Source: DASZIT01 sp963709665 (GTDB lineage: Bacteria; Actinomycetota; Acidimicrobiia; Acidimicrobiales; RAAP-2). From it: a stretch of DNA of 64,000 bases. Positions within the stretch are counted from its first letter, which is position 1. Each line of letters opens with the position of its first letter. The notes below the pieces were generated by a model. The model saw only the letters and a program-made list of their open reading frames with translations, made no database searches and was not told the origin of the DNA. The translations under genes were made by a program, and so were the position numbers. Positions 49,617 to 58,484 of the stretch are shown piece by piece. The stretch is from contig CAVPWU010000001.1 of assembly GCA_963709665.1 (NCBI GenBank), forward strand, positions 186,001 through 250,000. Reading direction: 5' to 3'.

Positions 49617-51194
49617 TCAGGCCGAGCGTCGTCTGGCGGTGCCCGGCTCCTGGGTGGGCATCGTCTGGCTGGTCGGGATGGTGAGGGCGGGGGCGGGGTC
49701 CAACAGCGACGCCGGGTTCTGGTTGTCCGGGCACTCGGCGGCCACCACCGGTCCGTTCTCCTGGGTCGACGGCAGCGGCGGCACCGAGGTGTCGGGACCC
49801 TTGAGGTTGAGGGTGGAGGTGAGGTCACCGACCGTCTGGCGACGCCACGCCGAGATGTTGGAGCAGTGGATCCCGAAGCGCTCCTCGAGCAGGCGGATCT
49901 GGGAGGTGTGGTCGAAGACCTCCGAGTTGACGTAGCCACCCTGGCTGAACGGCGACACCACCAACAGGGGCACCCGGAAGCCGAGCCCGATGGGCCCCAG
50001 GATCTCCCCGGACTCGGACACCGGTGCCTGGGAGGTGACGAACTCCCCGGCGGTGCCGGCCGGCGGCACCGGCGGCGGGACGTGGTCGAAGAAGCCGCCG
50101 TTCTCGTCGTAGGAGACGATCAGCACCGTCTTGGCCCAGACCTCGGGGTTGGCGGTGAGGGCCTGCAGCACCCCGCTGATCATCACCTCGCCGTTCAGCG
50201 GGGCGGCCGAGGGGTGCTCCGACTCCACCAGCGAGGGCAGCACGTAGCTGACGGCGGGGAGGGTGTCGTTCTTCACGTCGGCGGTGAACTCGTCGGGCCA
50301 AACCGGCAGGAACGCCTTCTCGTAGAGCGGGGTGCCGGGGGTGAGGTACTGCTTGAAGTAGAGGAGGGCGTTGAAGGCGATGGCCAGGTTGTCCTTGACC
50401 AGGGAGCCCACCGAGGTGCCGGGTGGCTGGTAGCACTTCCAGCTCACCCCCTTGTCCTCGAGGAGCTCGGGCACCGTGGTCCACGAGCAGCTCCCCACCG
50501 CCGCCGCCGCCTCCGGGCCGATGCTCGGCGTCTCGAGGACGGGGCCGCCCTGGGTCCCCGACGGGTCGATCATCCCGGAGAGCCAGGTGAGCCGGTTGGG
50601 CATGGTGGGGCCGATCACCGAGCAGTGGTAGGCGTCCCCGATGGTGAAGGCGTCGGCCACCGCGTAGCGGAACGGCATGTCCGCCCGGGTCAGGTACCCC
50701 ATGACCAGGGGGCCCTGCTCGGGTCCGTCGTTGGACGGGTCGGAGTGGGTGCTGACGAAGGCGTTCATGGCCCCGTGGTTCCAGCTCTCGTGCTGGGGGG
50801 TCCAGTCGTGGATGGGGATGTCGGAGTTCCCGGCGCACTGGGCCATCGTGGTGGCCACATCGAGGTGATAGGGGAGCAGGGTGTCGGCGTGGGGGACGGC
50901 CGTGGGGGTGGCGGTGTTCTGCGGCCAGTCCTGCTGGAAGGCCCCGTAGCTCCCGGACGGATGGTCGTCGAAGCCACGGACCCCCGGGTAGACGCCGAAG
51001 TAGTGGTCGAACGACCGGTTCTCCAGCATCAGCATCACCACGTGCTCCACGGCGCCGAGGTCGGAGCCGGCCGGGAGGGTGGTGGCGGCCTTGTTGACCA
51101 CCGAGGAGCCACCGCAGGCCTCGAGCAGCGCGGCGGCGCCGAGGGTCATCCCTCCGGCGATGAACCCTCGTCGCGTGACGGACGGGACTTCCAT
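49617..51194 (-). CDS. Tat-exported phospholipase-C-type phosphoesterase lipoprotein
   Basis: A 525-residue exported enzyme of the bacterial phospholipase C/acid phosphatase family. The N-terminus carries a twin-arginine motif (TRRGFIAGG) and a lipobox-like LLEAC-GG at about residues 24-30, so it is probably a Tat lipoprotein. The family's start of catalysis, VVMLMLENRSFDHYFGVYPG (Asn/Glu/Asn-Arg-Ser-Phe-Asp-His), is at residues about 52-71, and IVSYDENGGFFDHVPPP with further metal ligands near 345. It would cleave phosphate from lipids or other esters outside the membrane. Confidence 0.88.
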   Translation of the reverse strand: MEVPSVTRRGFIAGGMTLGAAALLEACGGSSVVNKAATTLPAGSDLGAVEHVVMLMLENRSFDHYFGVYPGVRGFDDHPSGSYGAFQQDWPQNTATPTAVPHADTLLPYHLDVATTMAQCAGNSDIPIHDWTPQHESWNHGAMNAFVSTHSDPSNDGPEQGPLVMGYLTRADMPFRYAVADAFTIGDAYHCSVIGPTMPNRLTWLSGMIDPSGTQGGPVLETPSIGPEAAAAVGSCSWTTVPELLEDKGVSWKCYQPPGTSVGSLVKDNLAIAFNALLYFKQYLTPGTPLYEKAFLPVWPDEFTADVKNDTLPAVSYVLPSLVESEHPSAAPLNGEVMISGVLQALTANPEVWAKTVLIVSYDENGGFFDHVPPPVPPAGTAGEFVTSQAPVSESGEILGPIGLGFRVPLLVVSPFSQGGYVNSEVFDHTSQIRLLEERFGIHCSNISAWRRQTVGDLTSTLNLKGPDTSVPPLPSTQENGPVVAAECPDNQNPASLLDPAPALTIPTSQTMPTQEPGTARRRSA

Positions 51195-51374
51195 GGGATC
51201 CTCCTCGACGTGACGACGGTGCCGGGCCTGCCGGCCCGACGGTCACCCTAGCCAAGGGGTCCTCCGGGGTGGTGCCCGGTGGACGGTCGGCCGGTGGCCC
51301 CCCGGCCGGGTCCACCCGGCCGGGTCCACCGGGCCGGGTCCACCGGCCTCCACCGGACCCGTAGGCTTCGGCCC

Positions 51375-52880
51375 ATGCCCATGTCGATCAGCGCCTCCGA
51401 CCCGAGAATCCCCCGGGTCCACGCGCGTCGGCTGCCGCAGCCCAACAAGCGCGAGCTGGCCCGGCGCAGCGCGGTGATCGCCGAGGTCACCGCCAAACGC
51501 TTCACCGGGGTGGCGCTGCGCCAGGTCCGTCACGCCCGCAAGGGCCCCCTCCCCCTGTCCGTCCTGGCCCGGCCCCTGCGGCGGTCCTTCGAGGACCTGG
51601 GCGGCACCTACATGAAGTTCGGCCAACTGGTGGCCTCCTCGCCCGGGGTGTTCGGCGAGGAGTTCGCCGACGAGTTCCGGACCTGCCTGGACACCGGGCC
51701 ACCGGTGCCCTTCGAGACGGTGCGGGACATCATCGAGACCGACCTGGGGATGCCGCTCCACGAGGCGTACTCCCACTTCGACACCGCGCCCATCGGCCGG
51801 GCCTCCATCGCCGTGGTGCACCGGGCCACCACCGTCGCCGGCGTCAACGTGGCGGTCAAGGTCCTGCGGCCGGGGATCGACGCCAACGTGGCGGTCGACC
51901 TCGACCTGCTGCAGCCCCTGCTCGAGCTGGTGGCCCGCCAGACCGGGGACCAGTCCGCCGGGACGCTGATGCAGCTGTTCTCGGGCTTCCGGGAGCAGAT
52001 CGGCGAGGAGCTCGACCTCCGCAACGAGGCGCGCGCCATGGCCGCCTTCCGCCTGCTGCTCGAGGAGGTCGACCTGCCCCTGATGGTGGTGCCGGAGCCC
52101 TTCCCCGACCTGTCGGGGCCGAACGTGCTGACCATGGAGTTCCTCGACGGGGTGCCCATCGACGACCTGGCCGGGGCGGCCACCTTCGGGGTCGACCCCG
52201 CCCCGCTGGTCGAGCAGGTGGTCCGCGCCTTCTTCCTCACCACCGTGCGCTGGGGGGCGTTCCACGGCGACGTCCACGCCGGCAACATGCTGCTCCTCCG
52301 CGACGGGCGGATGGGCGTCATCGACTGGGGCATCGTCGGGCGCCTCGATCCCGAGACCCACTACTTCTTCATCCGGCTGCTGGCCGCCGCCCTCGGCGAC
52401 GAGGAGGCGTGGCGGGACATCGCCGCCCACCTGACCCGGACCTACGGGCCGGCCATGCAGCGCGGGCTGGGGCTCTCCGACGAGGACCTGGCCACCTTCA
52501 TCCGGAGCCTCATCGAGCCGGTGCTGAACCGCCCGTTCGGCGAGGTGAGCCTGGCCGCCCTCATCCAGGCTCCGCAGGTCCAGGCGGCCAAGGCCCAGGG
52601 GATCGAGGCCCACAACCGGTCGGTGAAGGCGGTGGTCGGACGGCTCCGGGCCCAGCGCCAGCTGCGGCGGCTGGCCGACGAGTCGGGGGGCACCGACTCC
52701 GACTTCGACCGGGGCACCTTCCTGCTCGGCAAGCAGCTGATGTACTTCGAGCGCTACGGGAAGATGTTCCTGGCCGACGTGCCCCTCCTCCACGACCGGG
52801 GGTTCTTCGAGTCGTTGCTGGCCACGGCCCCCACCCCCACCCGGGCCCCGGCCATTCCGCCCACCCCCCGCCGGTCATGA
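51375..52880 (+). CDS. ABC1/UbiB/COQ8-family atypical kinase
   Basis: A 501-residue protein kinase-like protein. Hallmarks: KFGQ (KxGQ) in YMKFGQLVASSPGVFGEEFAD (about residues 78-98), RASIAVVHRATTV (Ala-rich loop), VAVKVLRPGI (Lys), ELDLRNEARAM (ExD), FHGDVHAGNMLLL and VIDWGIVG (DWG in place of DFG). UbiB-like proteins assist ubiquinone or isoprenoid metabolism. The C-terminal transmembrane pair of classic UbiB is not evident, so it may be soluble. It is directly coupled to a low-molecular-weight phosphatase (ATGA overlap). Confidence 0.87.
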   Translation: MPMSISASDPRIPRVHARRLPQPNKRELARRSAVIAEVTAKRFTGVALRQVRHARKGPLPLSVLARPLRRSFEDLGGTYMKFGQLVASSPGVFGEEFADEFRTCLDTGPPVPFETVRDIIETDLGMPLHEAYSHFDTAPIGRASIAVVHRATTVAGVNVAVKVLRPGIDANVAVDLDLLQPLLELVARQTGDQSAGTLMQLFSGFREQIGEELDLRNEARAMAAFRLLLEEVDLPLMVVPEPFPDLSGPNVLTMEFLDGVPIDDLAGAATFGVDPAPLVEQVVRAFFLTTVRWGAFHGDVHAGNMLLLRDGRMGVIDWGIVGRLDPETHYFFIRLLAAALGDEEAWRDIAAHLTRTYGPAMQRGLGLSDEDLATFIRSLIEPVLNRPFGEVSLAALIQAPQVQAAKAQGIEAHNRSVKAVVGRLRAQRQLRRLADESGGTDSDFDRGTFLLGKQLMYFERYGKMFLADVPLLHDRGFFESLLATAPTPTRAPAIPPTPRRS

Positions 52881-53470
52881 GCGGGGCGGCCGGCCGGGGA
52901 GCGGCACCCCTCCGGGTCTGCTTCGTCTGCACCGGCAACATCTGCCGGTCGCCGATCGCCGAGGTGGTGCTGCGCTCGATGGCCGCCGACACCCGGCTCG
53001 AGGGTGGGGGGACCCTCGCCGACCACCTGGTGGTGGACAGCGCCGGCACCGGGAACTGGCACGCCGGCGAGCCGATGGACCCCCGGGCCCGCGACGCCCT
53101 CGCCCGCGCCGGCTACGTGGACCCCGGCCACCGGGCCCGGGCCTTCGAGGCCGCCTGGTTCGACGACCTCGACCTGGTGGTGTCGTTGGCCCGCAACCAC
53201 CAGCAGACCCTGGTCGGCCTGGCCCGGCGGTGGGCGGGTGGCGACGACCTCCGGGACCGGCTGGTGCTGCTCCGGGCCTACGATCGCCGGGCCGGGGGCT
53301 CCGTGGACGTGCCCGATCCCTACTACGGCGACGAGTCCGACTTCGAGGCGTGCCGGATGATGGTCGAGGCGGCCTGCGGCGGCCTGGTCGCCGAGCTCAC
53401 CGCCCGGGTGGCCGCCCGGGCGGTTCAGCCCGCCGGCGACCCGAACGTCACCAGCGACTCGGCCTCGTAG
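52877..53470 (+). CDS. Low-molecular-weight protein tyrosine phosphatase
   Basis: A 197-residue phosphatase. The P-loop CTGNICRS (C-x5-R-S) is at residues about 18-25 and the general acid in VDVPDPYYGD near 141-150. Length is slightly more than the usual 150-165 because of inserts after the P-loop and at the C-terminus. Targets could be phosphotyrosine, arginine-phosphate or a small molecule. It starts inside the stop of the ABC1 kinase gene, so the two are made together. Its last 46 bases overlap the convergent sulfatase gene. Confidence 0.87.
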   Translation: MSGAAGRGAAPLRVCFVCTGNICRSPIAEVVLRSMAADTRLEGGGTLADHLVVDSAGTGNWHAGEPMDPRARDALARAGYVDPGHRARAFEAAWFDDLDLVVSLARNHQQTLVGLARRWAGGDDLRDRLVLLRAYDRRAGGSVDVPDPYYGDESDFEACRMMVEAACGGLVAELTARVAARAVQPAGDPNVTSDSAS

Positions 53471-54993
53471 GTGCGGAGCCGCTCGTAGACGTCGCGCAGC
53501 TCGTCGCGGCGGGACCGGTCGTTGGCCAGATTGACCAGCTCGGTGGCGTCGGTGTCGTGGTCGTACCACTCGTGGTCGTTGTCGTCGAAGGCGCAGTCGA
53601 CCCCGAACAGCTTCTCCCCGGGTGGCTTCCCCCACAGTCCGGTGGACGGCTTGCCCCCGCCCACCCCGTAGTAGCGGGCGTACTTGGTCCGGCCGTCGTA
53701 GAAGCCACGGACGGCGTAGCGGACCCGGTTGAGGTTCTCGGTCTGGGCGGAGTCCTGGGCGAAGAGCACGTGGTCGCGCACCGAGGCCGACGGGTCGGCC
53801 AGGACGGGGGAGAGGTCCACCCCCTGGAGGGTGGCCTCCCGGTCCGGCCCCGGCACGCCGGCCAGCGAGCAGATGGTGGCGGCCAGGTCGACGTGAGAGC
53901 CGAGCGCCGAGGTGACGGTGCCCGGCGTGGTGACCCGGGGGGCCTTGACGTAGAGCGGCACCCGCATGATCTCGTCGTAGACGAAGGGGCCCTTGGACCG
54001 GAGCCCGTGCGACCCGCACATGTCGCCGTGGTCGGAGGTGAAGATGACGATGGTGTCATCCCAGGCGCCCGACGCCTCCAGGGCGCCGAGCACGGTGCCC
54101 AGGCTGCGGTCGGCCAGCCGGTGGAGGTGGACGTAGTAGTCGAGGTGGCGCAGCCAGGCGCCCTTGTCGGTGGGGTCGATGTAGCCCCACAGGCCGTGCT
54201 GCTGGTCCCACCGCCACTGCCGGTGGGCCTCGGGCTTGGCGTGGAGGTCGTCGTGGAAGTTGGCCGGCAAGGTGTCGATGACCTCGTCGTACGGCTCCCC
54301 GAAGACGGGCAGGGCGTCGTCGTCCTTCCACGCCGCCGACTCCAGGACCGCCCGGACACCCGCCACCTCCCGGGGGTGCCGCTCGCGGTAGCCGGGCTGG
54401 TCGATGGGGAACCACATCACGTCGTGGGGGTTGACCAGGGCCACGGTCAGGAACCACGGGTCGGCGGTGTCGTCGGCCGGCCGGGCGTTCCGCTCCAGCC
54501 AGTGGGCGGCATTGGAGGCGATCAGCGGGTCGAAGTGGACGCCGGTGCCGGCCCACCCCATGAAGTGGCGGTCGTTTCCGTCCCAGTCGGCGAAGCCGTA
54601 GGCCTCCATGTCCGGGGTCGGCGAGTGGGAGAGGTGCCACTTGCCGATGTAGGACGACCGGTACCCGGCCCGGTCGAGGAGGGTGCCCAGGGTCGGCACC
54701 CCCGGGTCGAGCTCGTGGTGCTCGGGCATGATCACGTTGTCGACCACACGGTGACCGGGCAGGTAGCGGCCGGTGAACAGGCTGGCCCGGCTGGGGGAGC
54801 ACGGGGAGGAGTGGGTGAAGTAGTCGGTGAACTCGAGGCCCTCGCCGCGGAGGCGGTCCCGCCAGGGGAGGGCCACGTGGTCCGGGAGCCACGAGCGCTG
54901 CCGCTCCTGGTCGGAGACGACCAGGAGGATGTTGGGCCGGCGGCCGCCCCCGGGCACTGCCGGAGGGTCCCCCGCCGTGGTGCTGTCGCTCAT
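53425..54993 (-). CDS. Sulfatase (formylglycine type)
   Basis: A 522-residue alkaline-phosphatase-superfamily sulfatase. The maturation motif CSPSRASLFTGRY is at about residues 68-80, where Cys becomes formylglycine; metal-binding is visible as NILLVVSDQE (Asp-Gln instead of Asp-Asp) near 22-31 and FTSDHGDMCGSHG near 300-312. No signal peptide is seen, so it may be cytoplasmic. A formylglycine-generating enzyme gene is not in the window. Substrate (sulfate ester or phosphonate) unknown. ATG 54993 is chosen over an upstream start at 55017. Confidence 0.85.
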   Translation of the reverse strand: MSDSTTAGDPPAVPGGGRRPNILLVVSDQERQRSWLPDHVALPWRDRLRGEGLEFTDYFTHSSPCSPSRASLFTGRYLPGHRVVDNVIMPEHHELDPGVPTLGTLLDRAGYRSSYIGKWHLSHSPTPDMEAYGFADWDGNDRHFMGWAGTGVHFDPLIASNAAHWLERNARPADDTADPWFLTVALVNPHDVMWFPIDQPGYRERHPREVAGVRAVLESAAWKDDDALPVFGEPYDEVIDTLPANFHDDLHAKPEAHRQWRWDQQHGLWGYIDPTDKGAWLRHLDYYVHLHRLADRSLGTVLGALEASGAWDDTIVIFTSDHGDMCGSHGLRSKGPFVYDEIMRVPLYVKAPRVTTPGTVTSALGSHVDLAATICSLAGVPGPDREATLQGVDLSPVLADPSASVRDHVLFAQDSAQTENLNRVRYAVRGFYDGRTKYARYYGVGGGKPSTGLWGKPPGEKLFGVDCAFDDNDHEWYDHDTDATELVNLANDRSRRDELRDVYERLRTYEAESLVTFGSPAG

Positions 54994-55065
54994 CTCGGCC
55001 CTTCGTCCCGGCGGCACGGTGCACCGCCGGCCCCACGGTACCGCCCACGTGGGCTGCTGGCACCT

Positions 55066-55089
55066 AAAAGTGAAATGTGTTCTACTTTT
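55066..55089. promoter_or_regulatory. KstR-like palindrome upstream of the Ltp-type operon
   Basis: AAAAGT (55066-55071) and ACTTTT (55084-55089) bracket TGAAATGTGTTCTA (55071-55084), which fits the cholesterol-regulator KstR pattern TNNAACNNGTTNNA with a single mismatch (AAT for AAC). It lies 42 bases before the first gene of the operon, in an AT-rich patch of otherwise GC-rich DNA. A KstR gene is not in the window, so control by KstR is inferred. Confidence 0.55.
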
Positions 55090-55130
55090 CGGCGATCGAG
55101 TGGGACGACGTTCCGAGGGGGAGGTTCCGG

Positions 55131-55586
55131 ATGGCCGAGAGCGAGGCGCTGCACGCCAACCACGTGCTGGAGTACCCGTACTCCCGGTCGGTCGGGCCGG
55201 TGATCGGGGCGTTCCTGACCGGCCTGCGCGACGGGAAGCTCCTCGGGGTCCGGGGAGCCGGCGGGTCGGTGATCGTGCCCCCCACCGAGTACGACCCGAC
55301 CACCGGCGAGGACACCGGCGAACTGGTGGAGGTGGGGCCCGGCGGGGTGGTCACCACGTGGGCGTGGGTGAGCCATCCGCTTCCCAAGCACCCGCTCGAC
55401 CGACCGTTCGCCTGGGCGCTGATCAAGCTCGACGGGGCCGACACGGCCATGCTGCACGCCGTGGACGCCGGCGGGGAGGGCGCCGTCGCCACCGGCGACC
55501 GGGTCACCGTCCGGTTCCGGCCCGAGGCGGACCGGATCGGCGCCATGGCCGACATCGAGGCGTTCGTCCCGGAAGGCGGTGCATGA
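55131..55586 (+). CDS. OB-fold protein of DUF35 type without zinc ribbon
   Basis: A 151-residue protein. EYPYSRSVGPVIGAFLTGLRDGKLLGVRG is the typical DUF35 N-terminal helix, and the OB-fold strand region follows (VEVGPGGVVTTWAWVSH, ALIKLDGADTAMLHAV). The zinc-ribbon cysteines are missing (GVRGAGGSVIVPP in that place). The next gene encodes a related protein that has them. Such OB-fold partners bind thiolase-like enzymes. GGGGGAGG precedes ATG 55131. Confidence 0.8.
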   Translation: MAESEALHANHVLEYPYSRSVGPVIGAFLTGLRDGKLLGVRGAGGSVIVPPTEYDPTTGEDTGELVEVGPGGVVTTWAWVSHPLPKHPLDRPFAWALIKLDGADTAMLHAVDAGGEGAVATGDRVTVRFRPEADRIGAMADIEAFVPEGGA

Positions 55587-56098
55587 CCATGGCCGAGCAG
55601 ACCCCCGAGGCCGGCGCGCCGGTGACCACCCTGGCCACCCCCATCCGGCTCGACTTCGACTTCACCCCCGGCATCGCCCAGTCGGTGTTCCTCCGCGGGC
55701 TCGAGCAGGGCCGGTTCATGGGCCAGCGGTGCGCGGTGTGCGGGAAGGTCTACGTGCCCTCCCGGGGCTCGTGCCCCACCGACGGGGTCCCGACCACCGA
55801 GGACGTGGAGCTGGCCAACGTCGGCACCGTCACCACCTACTGCGTGGTGAACGTGCCCTTCGCCGGTCAGTCGATCGAGATCCCCTACATCTGCGCCCAG
55901 ATCCTGTTGGACGGGGCCAACCTCTCCTTCATGGGCCTCATCCAGGAGATCCCCACCGAGGACATCCGGATGGGGATGCGGGTGGAGGCGGTCTGGGTGG
56001 ACGACGACCAGCTGACCCCGTCGCTGGCGTCGGTCAAGTACTTCCGGCCCACCGGCGAGCCCGATGCCGACTACGAGACGTACAAGGAGTACCTATGA
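55583..56098 (+). CDS. DUF35 OB-fold protein with zinc ribbon (Rv3521/ChsH2-like)
   Basis: A 171-residue protein: GIAQSVFLRGLEQGRFMGQR, zinc ribbon CAVCGKVYVPSRGSCPTDGV (C-x2-C, then C and Asp in place of the fourth Cys), and an OB-fold tail (VTTYCVVNVPFAGQSIEIPY, ICAQILLDGANLSFMGLIQE). DUF35 proteins serve as acyl-CoA-binding partners of thiolase/Ltp-type enzymes, as in mycobacterial steroid side-chain breakdown. Overlaps with both neighbours (ATGA) imply a tight complex. Confidence 0.83.
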   Translation: MTMAEQTPEAGAPVTTLATPIRLDFDFTPGIAQSVFLRGLEQGRFMGQRCAVCGKVYVPSRGSCPTDGVPTTEDVELANVGTVTTYCVVNVPFAGQSIEIPYICAQILLDGANLSFMGLIQEIPTEDIRMGMRVEAVWVDDDQLTPSLASVKYFRPTGEPDADYETYKEYL

Positions 56099-57174
56099 GC
56101 GCCACCGCCGCCCGCGCCGTGCGGCCCGTATCGATCGCCTCGTTCGCCCAGTCCCCGAACGTGCGACGCGACGACGAGCACAACGAGGTGGAGATGCTGA
56201 TGCCGGTGGTGGCCGAGGTGTTCGGCAACATCGGCATCACCAAGGACGACGTCGACTTCATCTGCTCGGGCTCCACCGACTACCTGATCGGTGGCCCGTT
56301 CAGCTTCGTGATGGCCCTCGACGCCGTCGGGGTGTGGCCTCCCCGGTCGGAGAGCCACGTGGAGATGGACGGGGCCTGGGCCCTCTATGAGGCGTGGACG
56401 CTGCTGCAGGAGGGCGCCATCGACGCCGCCCTGGTGTACGCCTTCGGGCGCTCGTCGCTCGGCAACCTCCAGGAGATCCTGAGCCTCCAGCTCGATCCCT
56501 ACTACCTGGCGCCCCTGTGGCCGGACATCGTGAGCCTCTCCGCCCTCCAGGCCCAGGCCCTCATCGACTCGGGCAAGGCCACCGAGGCGGAGTTCGCCGC
56601 CATCGCCGCCCGCAGCCGGAAGGCCGCCCTGGACAACCCCAAGGCCCAGGTGGCCAACGACATCCCGGCCGAGACCCTGTTGGAGGACGAGTACGTGGTG
56701 GCGCCGCTGCGGCGCCACGCCCTGCCCCCCGTCACCGACGGGGCGGCGGCCATCGTCCTGGCCGCCGGGGACAAGGCCCGGGCCTGGGGGGACAAGCCGG
56801 TGTGGATCACCGGCTTCGACCACCGGATGGAGACCCACTCCCTGGGGGCGCGCGACCTCACCTCGTCGCCCTCGACCAGCAAGGCCGCCGAGGTGGCCGG
56901 GGTGGCCGACGGTCCGATCGACGTGGCCGAGCTGCACACCCCCTTCGCCCACCAGGAGGTGATCGTCCGGGACGCTCTCGGCCTCGACGGCTCGGTCACC
57001 ATCAACCCGTCGGGCGGCCCGCTGGCGGCCAACCCGCTGATGTCGGCCGGCCTCATCCGCATCGGCGAGGCGGCGGAGCGCATCCGGTCGGGAGGGGCCC
57101 GGCGGGCGGTGGCCCACGCCACCTCCGGGCCGTGCCTCCAACAGAATCTCGTCTGCGTCCTGGAGGGGGAGTGA
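56095..57174 (+). CDS. Thiolase-like lipid-transfer/aldolase protein (Ltp4-like), Cys-less
   Basis: A 359-residue thiolase-fold protein. ISFICSGS-like strand (read VDFICSGSTDYLIGGPFSF), ESHVEMDGAWALYEAW where thiolases have the nucleophilic Cys (none here), AELHTPFAHQEVIVRDALGL (His/Glu region) and the end NPSGGPLAANPLMSAGLIRI, GPCLQQN. Loss of the nucleophile with a DUF35 partner is the pattern of retro-aldolases such as Ltp2 and of Rv3522-type proteins. It probably acts on a steroid or other large acyl-CoA. TGATG overlap with the next gene. Confidence 0.8.
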   Translation: MSATAARAVRPVSIASFAQSPNVRRDDEHNEVEMLMPVVAEVFGNIGITKDDVDFICSGSTDYLIGGPFSFVMALDAVGVWPPRSESHVEMDGAWALYEAWTLLQEGAIDAALVYAFGRSSLGNLQEILSLQLDPYYLAPLWPDIVSLSALQAQALIDSGKATEAEFAAIAARSRKAALDNPKAQVANDIPAETLLEDEYVVAPLRRHALPPVTDGAAAIVLAAGDKARAWGDKPVWITGFDHRMETHSLGARDLTSSPSTSKAAEVAGVADGPIDVAELHTPFAHQEVIVRDALGLDGSVTINPSGGPLAANPLMSAGLIRIGEAAERIRSGGARRAVAHATSGPCLQQNLVCVLEGE

Positions 57175-58328
57175 TGGCCGAGCGCTGCGCAGTGATCGGG
57201 GTGGGGCAGACCCACCACAAGGCCAAGCGGGACGACGTCTCCATCGCCGGCATGGTCCGGGAGGCGGCCAAGGCCGCCCTGGCCGACGCCGACCTCACCT
57301 GGTCCGACATCGACGCCGTGGTCATCGGCAAGGCCCCCGACATGTTCGAGGGCAACATGATGCCCGAGCTGTACCTGGCCCCCGCCCTGGGGGCGGTGGG
57401 CAAGCCGATGTTCCGGGTGCACACCGCCGGCTCGGTGGGGGGCTCCACCGCCCTGGTGGCGGCCCACCTGGTCAAGTCGGGCATCCACAAGCGGGTGCTG
57501 ACGGTGGCCTACGAGAAGCAGTCCGACTCCGACGCCATGTGGGCGCTGTCGGTGCCCCAGCCGTTCGCGGCGCCGCTGCTGGCCGGGGCGGGTGGCTACT
57601 TCGCCCCCCACATCCGGGCCTACATGCGCCGGTCGGGGGCGCCCGAGCACATCGGCCGGATGGTGGCGGTCAAGGACCGCCTCAACGCCATCCGCAACCC
57701 CTACGCCCACCTCCACCTCCCCGACATCGACATGAAGACGGTGGAGGAGTCGATGATGCTATGGGACCCGCTCCGCTACCTCGAGGCGTGCCCGTCGTCC
57801 GACGGGGCCGCCGCCATGGTGCTGGCCGCCGAGGACTCGCTGTCGGGCGGCTTCCCGCCCGCCTGGATCCACGGCACGGCCATGCGGTCGGAGCCGACCA
57901 TGTTCGCCGGACGCGACCAGGTCAACCCCCAGGCCGGCCGGGACTGCTCGGCCGACGTCTACGCCCAGGCCGGGATCACCGACCCCCGGGCGCAGATCGA
58001 CGTGGCCGAGGTGTACGTCCCCTTCAGCTGGTACGAGCCGATGTGGCTCGAGAACCTGGGCTTCTGTGACCTGGGCGACGGCTGGAAGCTGACCGAGTCG
58101 GGGGCGACCGCCTTCGACGGCGACATCCCCTGGAACACCTCGGGCGGCGTGCTGTCCTCCAACCCCATCGGGGCCTCCGGCATGCTCCGCTTCCTGGAGG
58201 TGGCCATGCAGGTGCGGGGCCAGGCCGGCGAGCACCAGGTGGACGGGGCCAAGCTGGCCCTGGGGCAGGCCTACGGCGGCGGCTCGCAGTTCTTCGCCAT
58301 GTGGGTGGTGGGCTCCGAGAAGCCGTAG
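57174..58328 (+). CDS. Thiolase-like lipid-transfer protein (Ltp3-like), Cys-less
   Basis: A 384-residue second thiolase-fold protein: CAVIGVGQTHHKAKRDDVSI at the start, FRVHTAGSVGGSTALVAAHL where the nucleophilic Cys would be (replaced, AGS), VAEVYVPFSWYEPMWLENLG and WNTSGGVLSSNPIGASGMLR. It resembles Rv3523-type partners and likely forms a heteromer with the upstream thiolase-like protein and the DUF35/OB proteins. Last gene of the four-gene operon; a GC-rich hairpin follows at 58376-58400. Confidence 0.8.
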   Translation: MAERCAVIGVGQTHHKAKRDDVSIAGMVREAAKAALADADLTWSDIDAVVIGKAPDMFEGNMMPELYLAPALGAVGKPMFRVHTAGSVGGSTALVAAHLVKSGIHKRVLTVAYEKQSDSDAMWALSVPQPFAAPLLAGAGGYFAPHIRAYMRRSGAPEHIGRMVAVKDRLNAIRNPYAHLHLPDIDMKTVEESMMLWDPLRYLEACPSSDGAAAMVLAAEDSLSGGFPPAWIHGTAMRSEPTMFAGRDQVNPQAGRDCSADVYAQAGITDPRAQIDVAEVYVPFSWYEPMWLENLGFCDLGDGWKLTESGATAFDGDIPWNTSGGVLSSNPIGASGMLRFLEVAMQVRGQAGEHQVDGAKLALGQAYGGGSQFFAMWVVGSEKP

Positions 58329-58375
58329 TCCCGGCGTCGGGTCGGTCGGGAGCCGCCCGAACGGCGGGGCCCTCC

Positions 58376-58400
58376 GCCGGACGTCGCCCGCGACGTCGGC
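58376..58400. terminator. GC-rich terminator-like hairpin
   Basis: GACGTCGC (58380-58387) and GCGACGTC (58390-58397) form an 8-bp perfect stem with a 2-base loop, extendable by three pairs past one bulge. A run of C follows rather than T, so it would be a non-classical terminator. It lies between convergent genes (thiolase-like and STAS). Confidence 0.45.
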
Positions 58401-58484
58401 GCCCCCCCCCCGGACCTGATGTCGCCGGCATGCGGGCAACGTGGCCGGCGGCCCCGTGTTCCCTCGAGTCAGCGAGTTGCGTTT

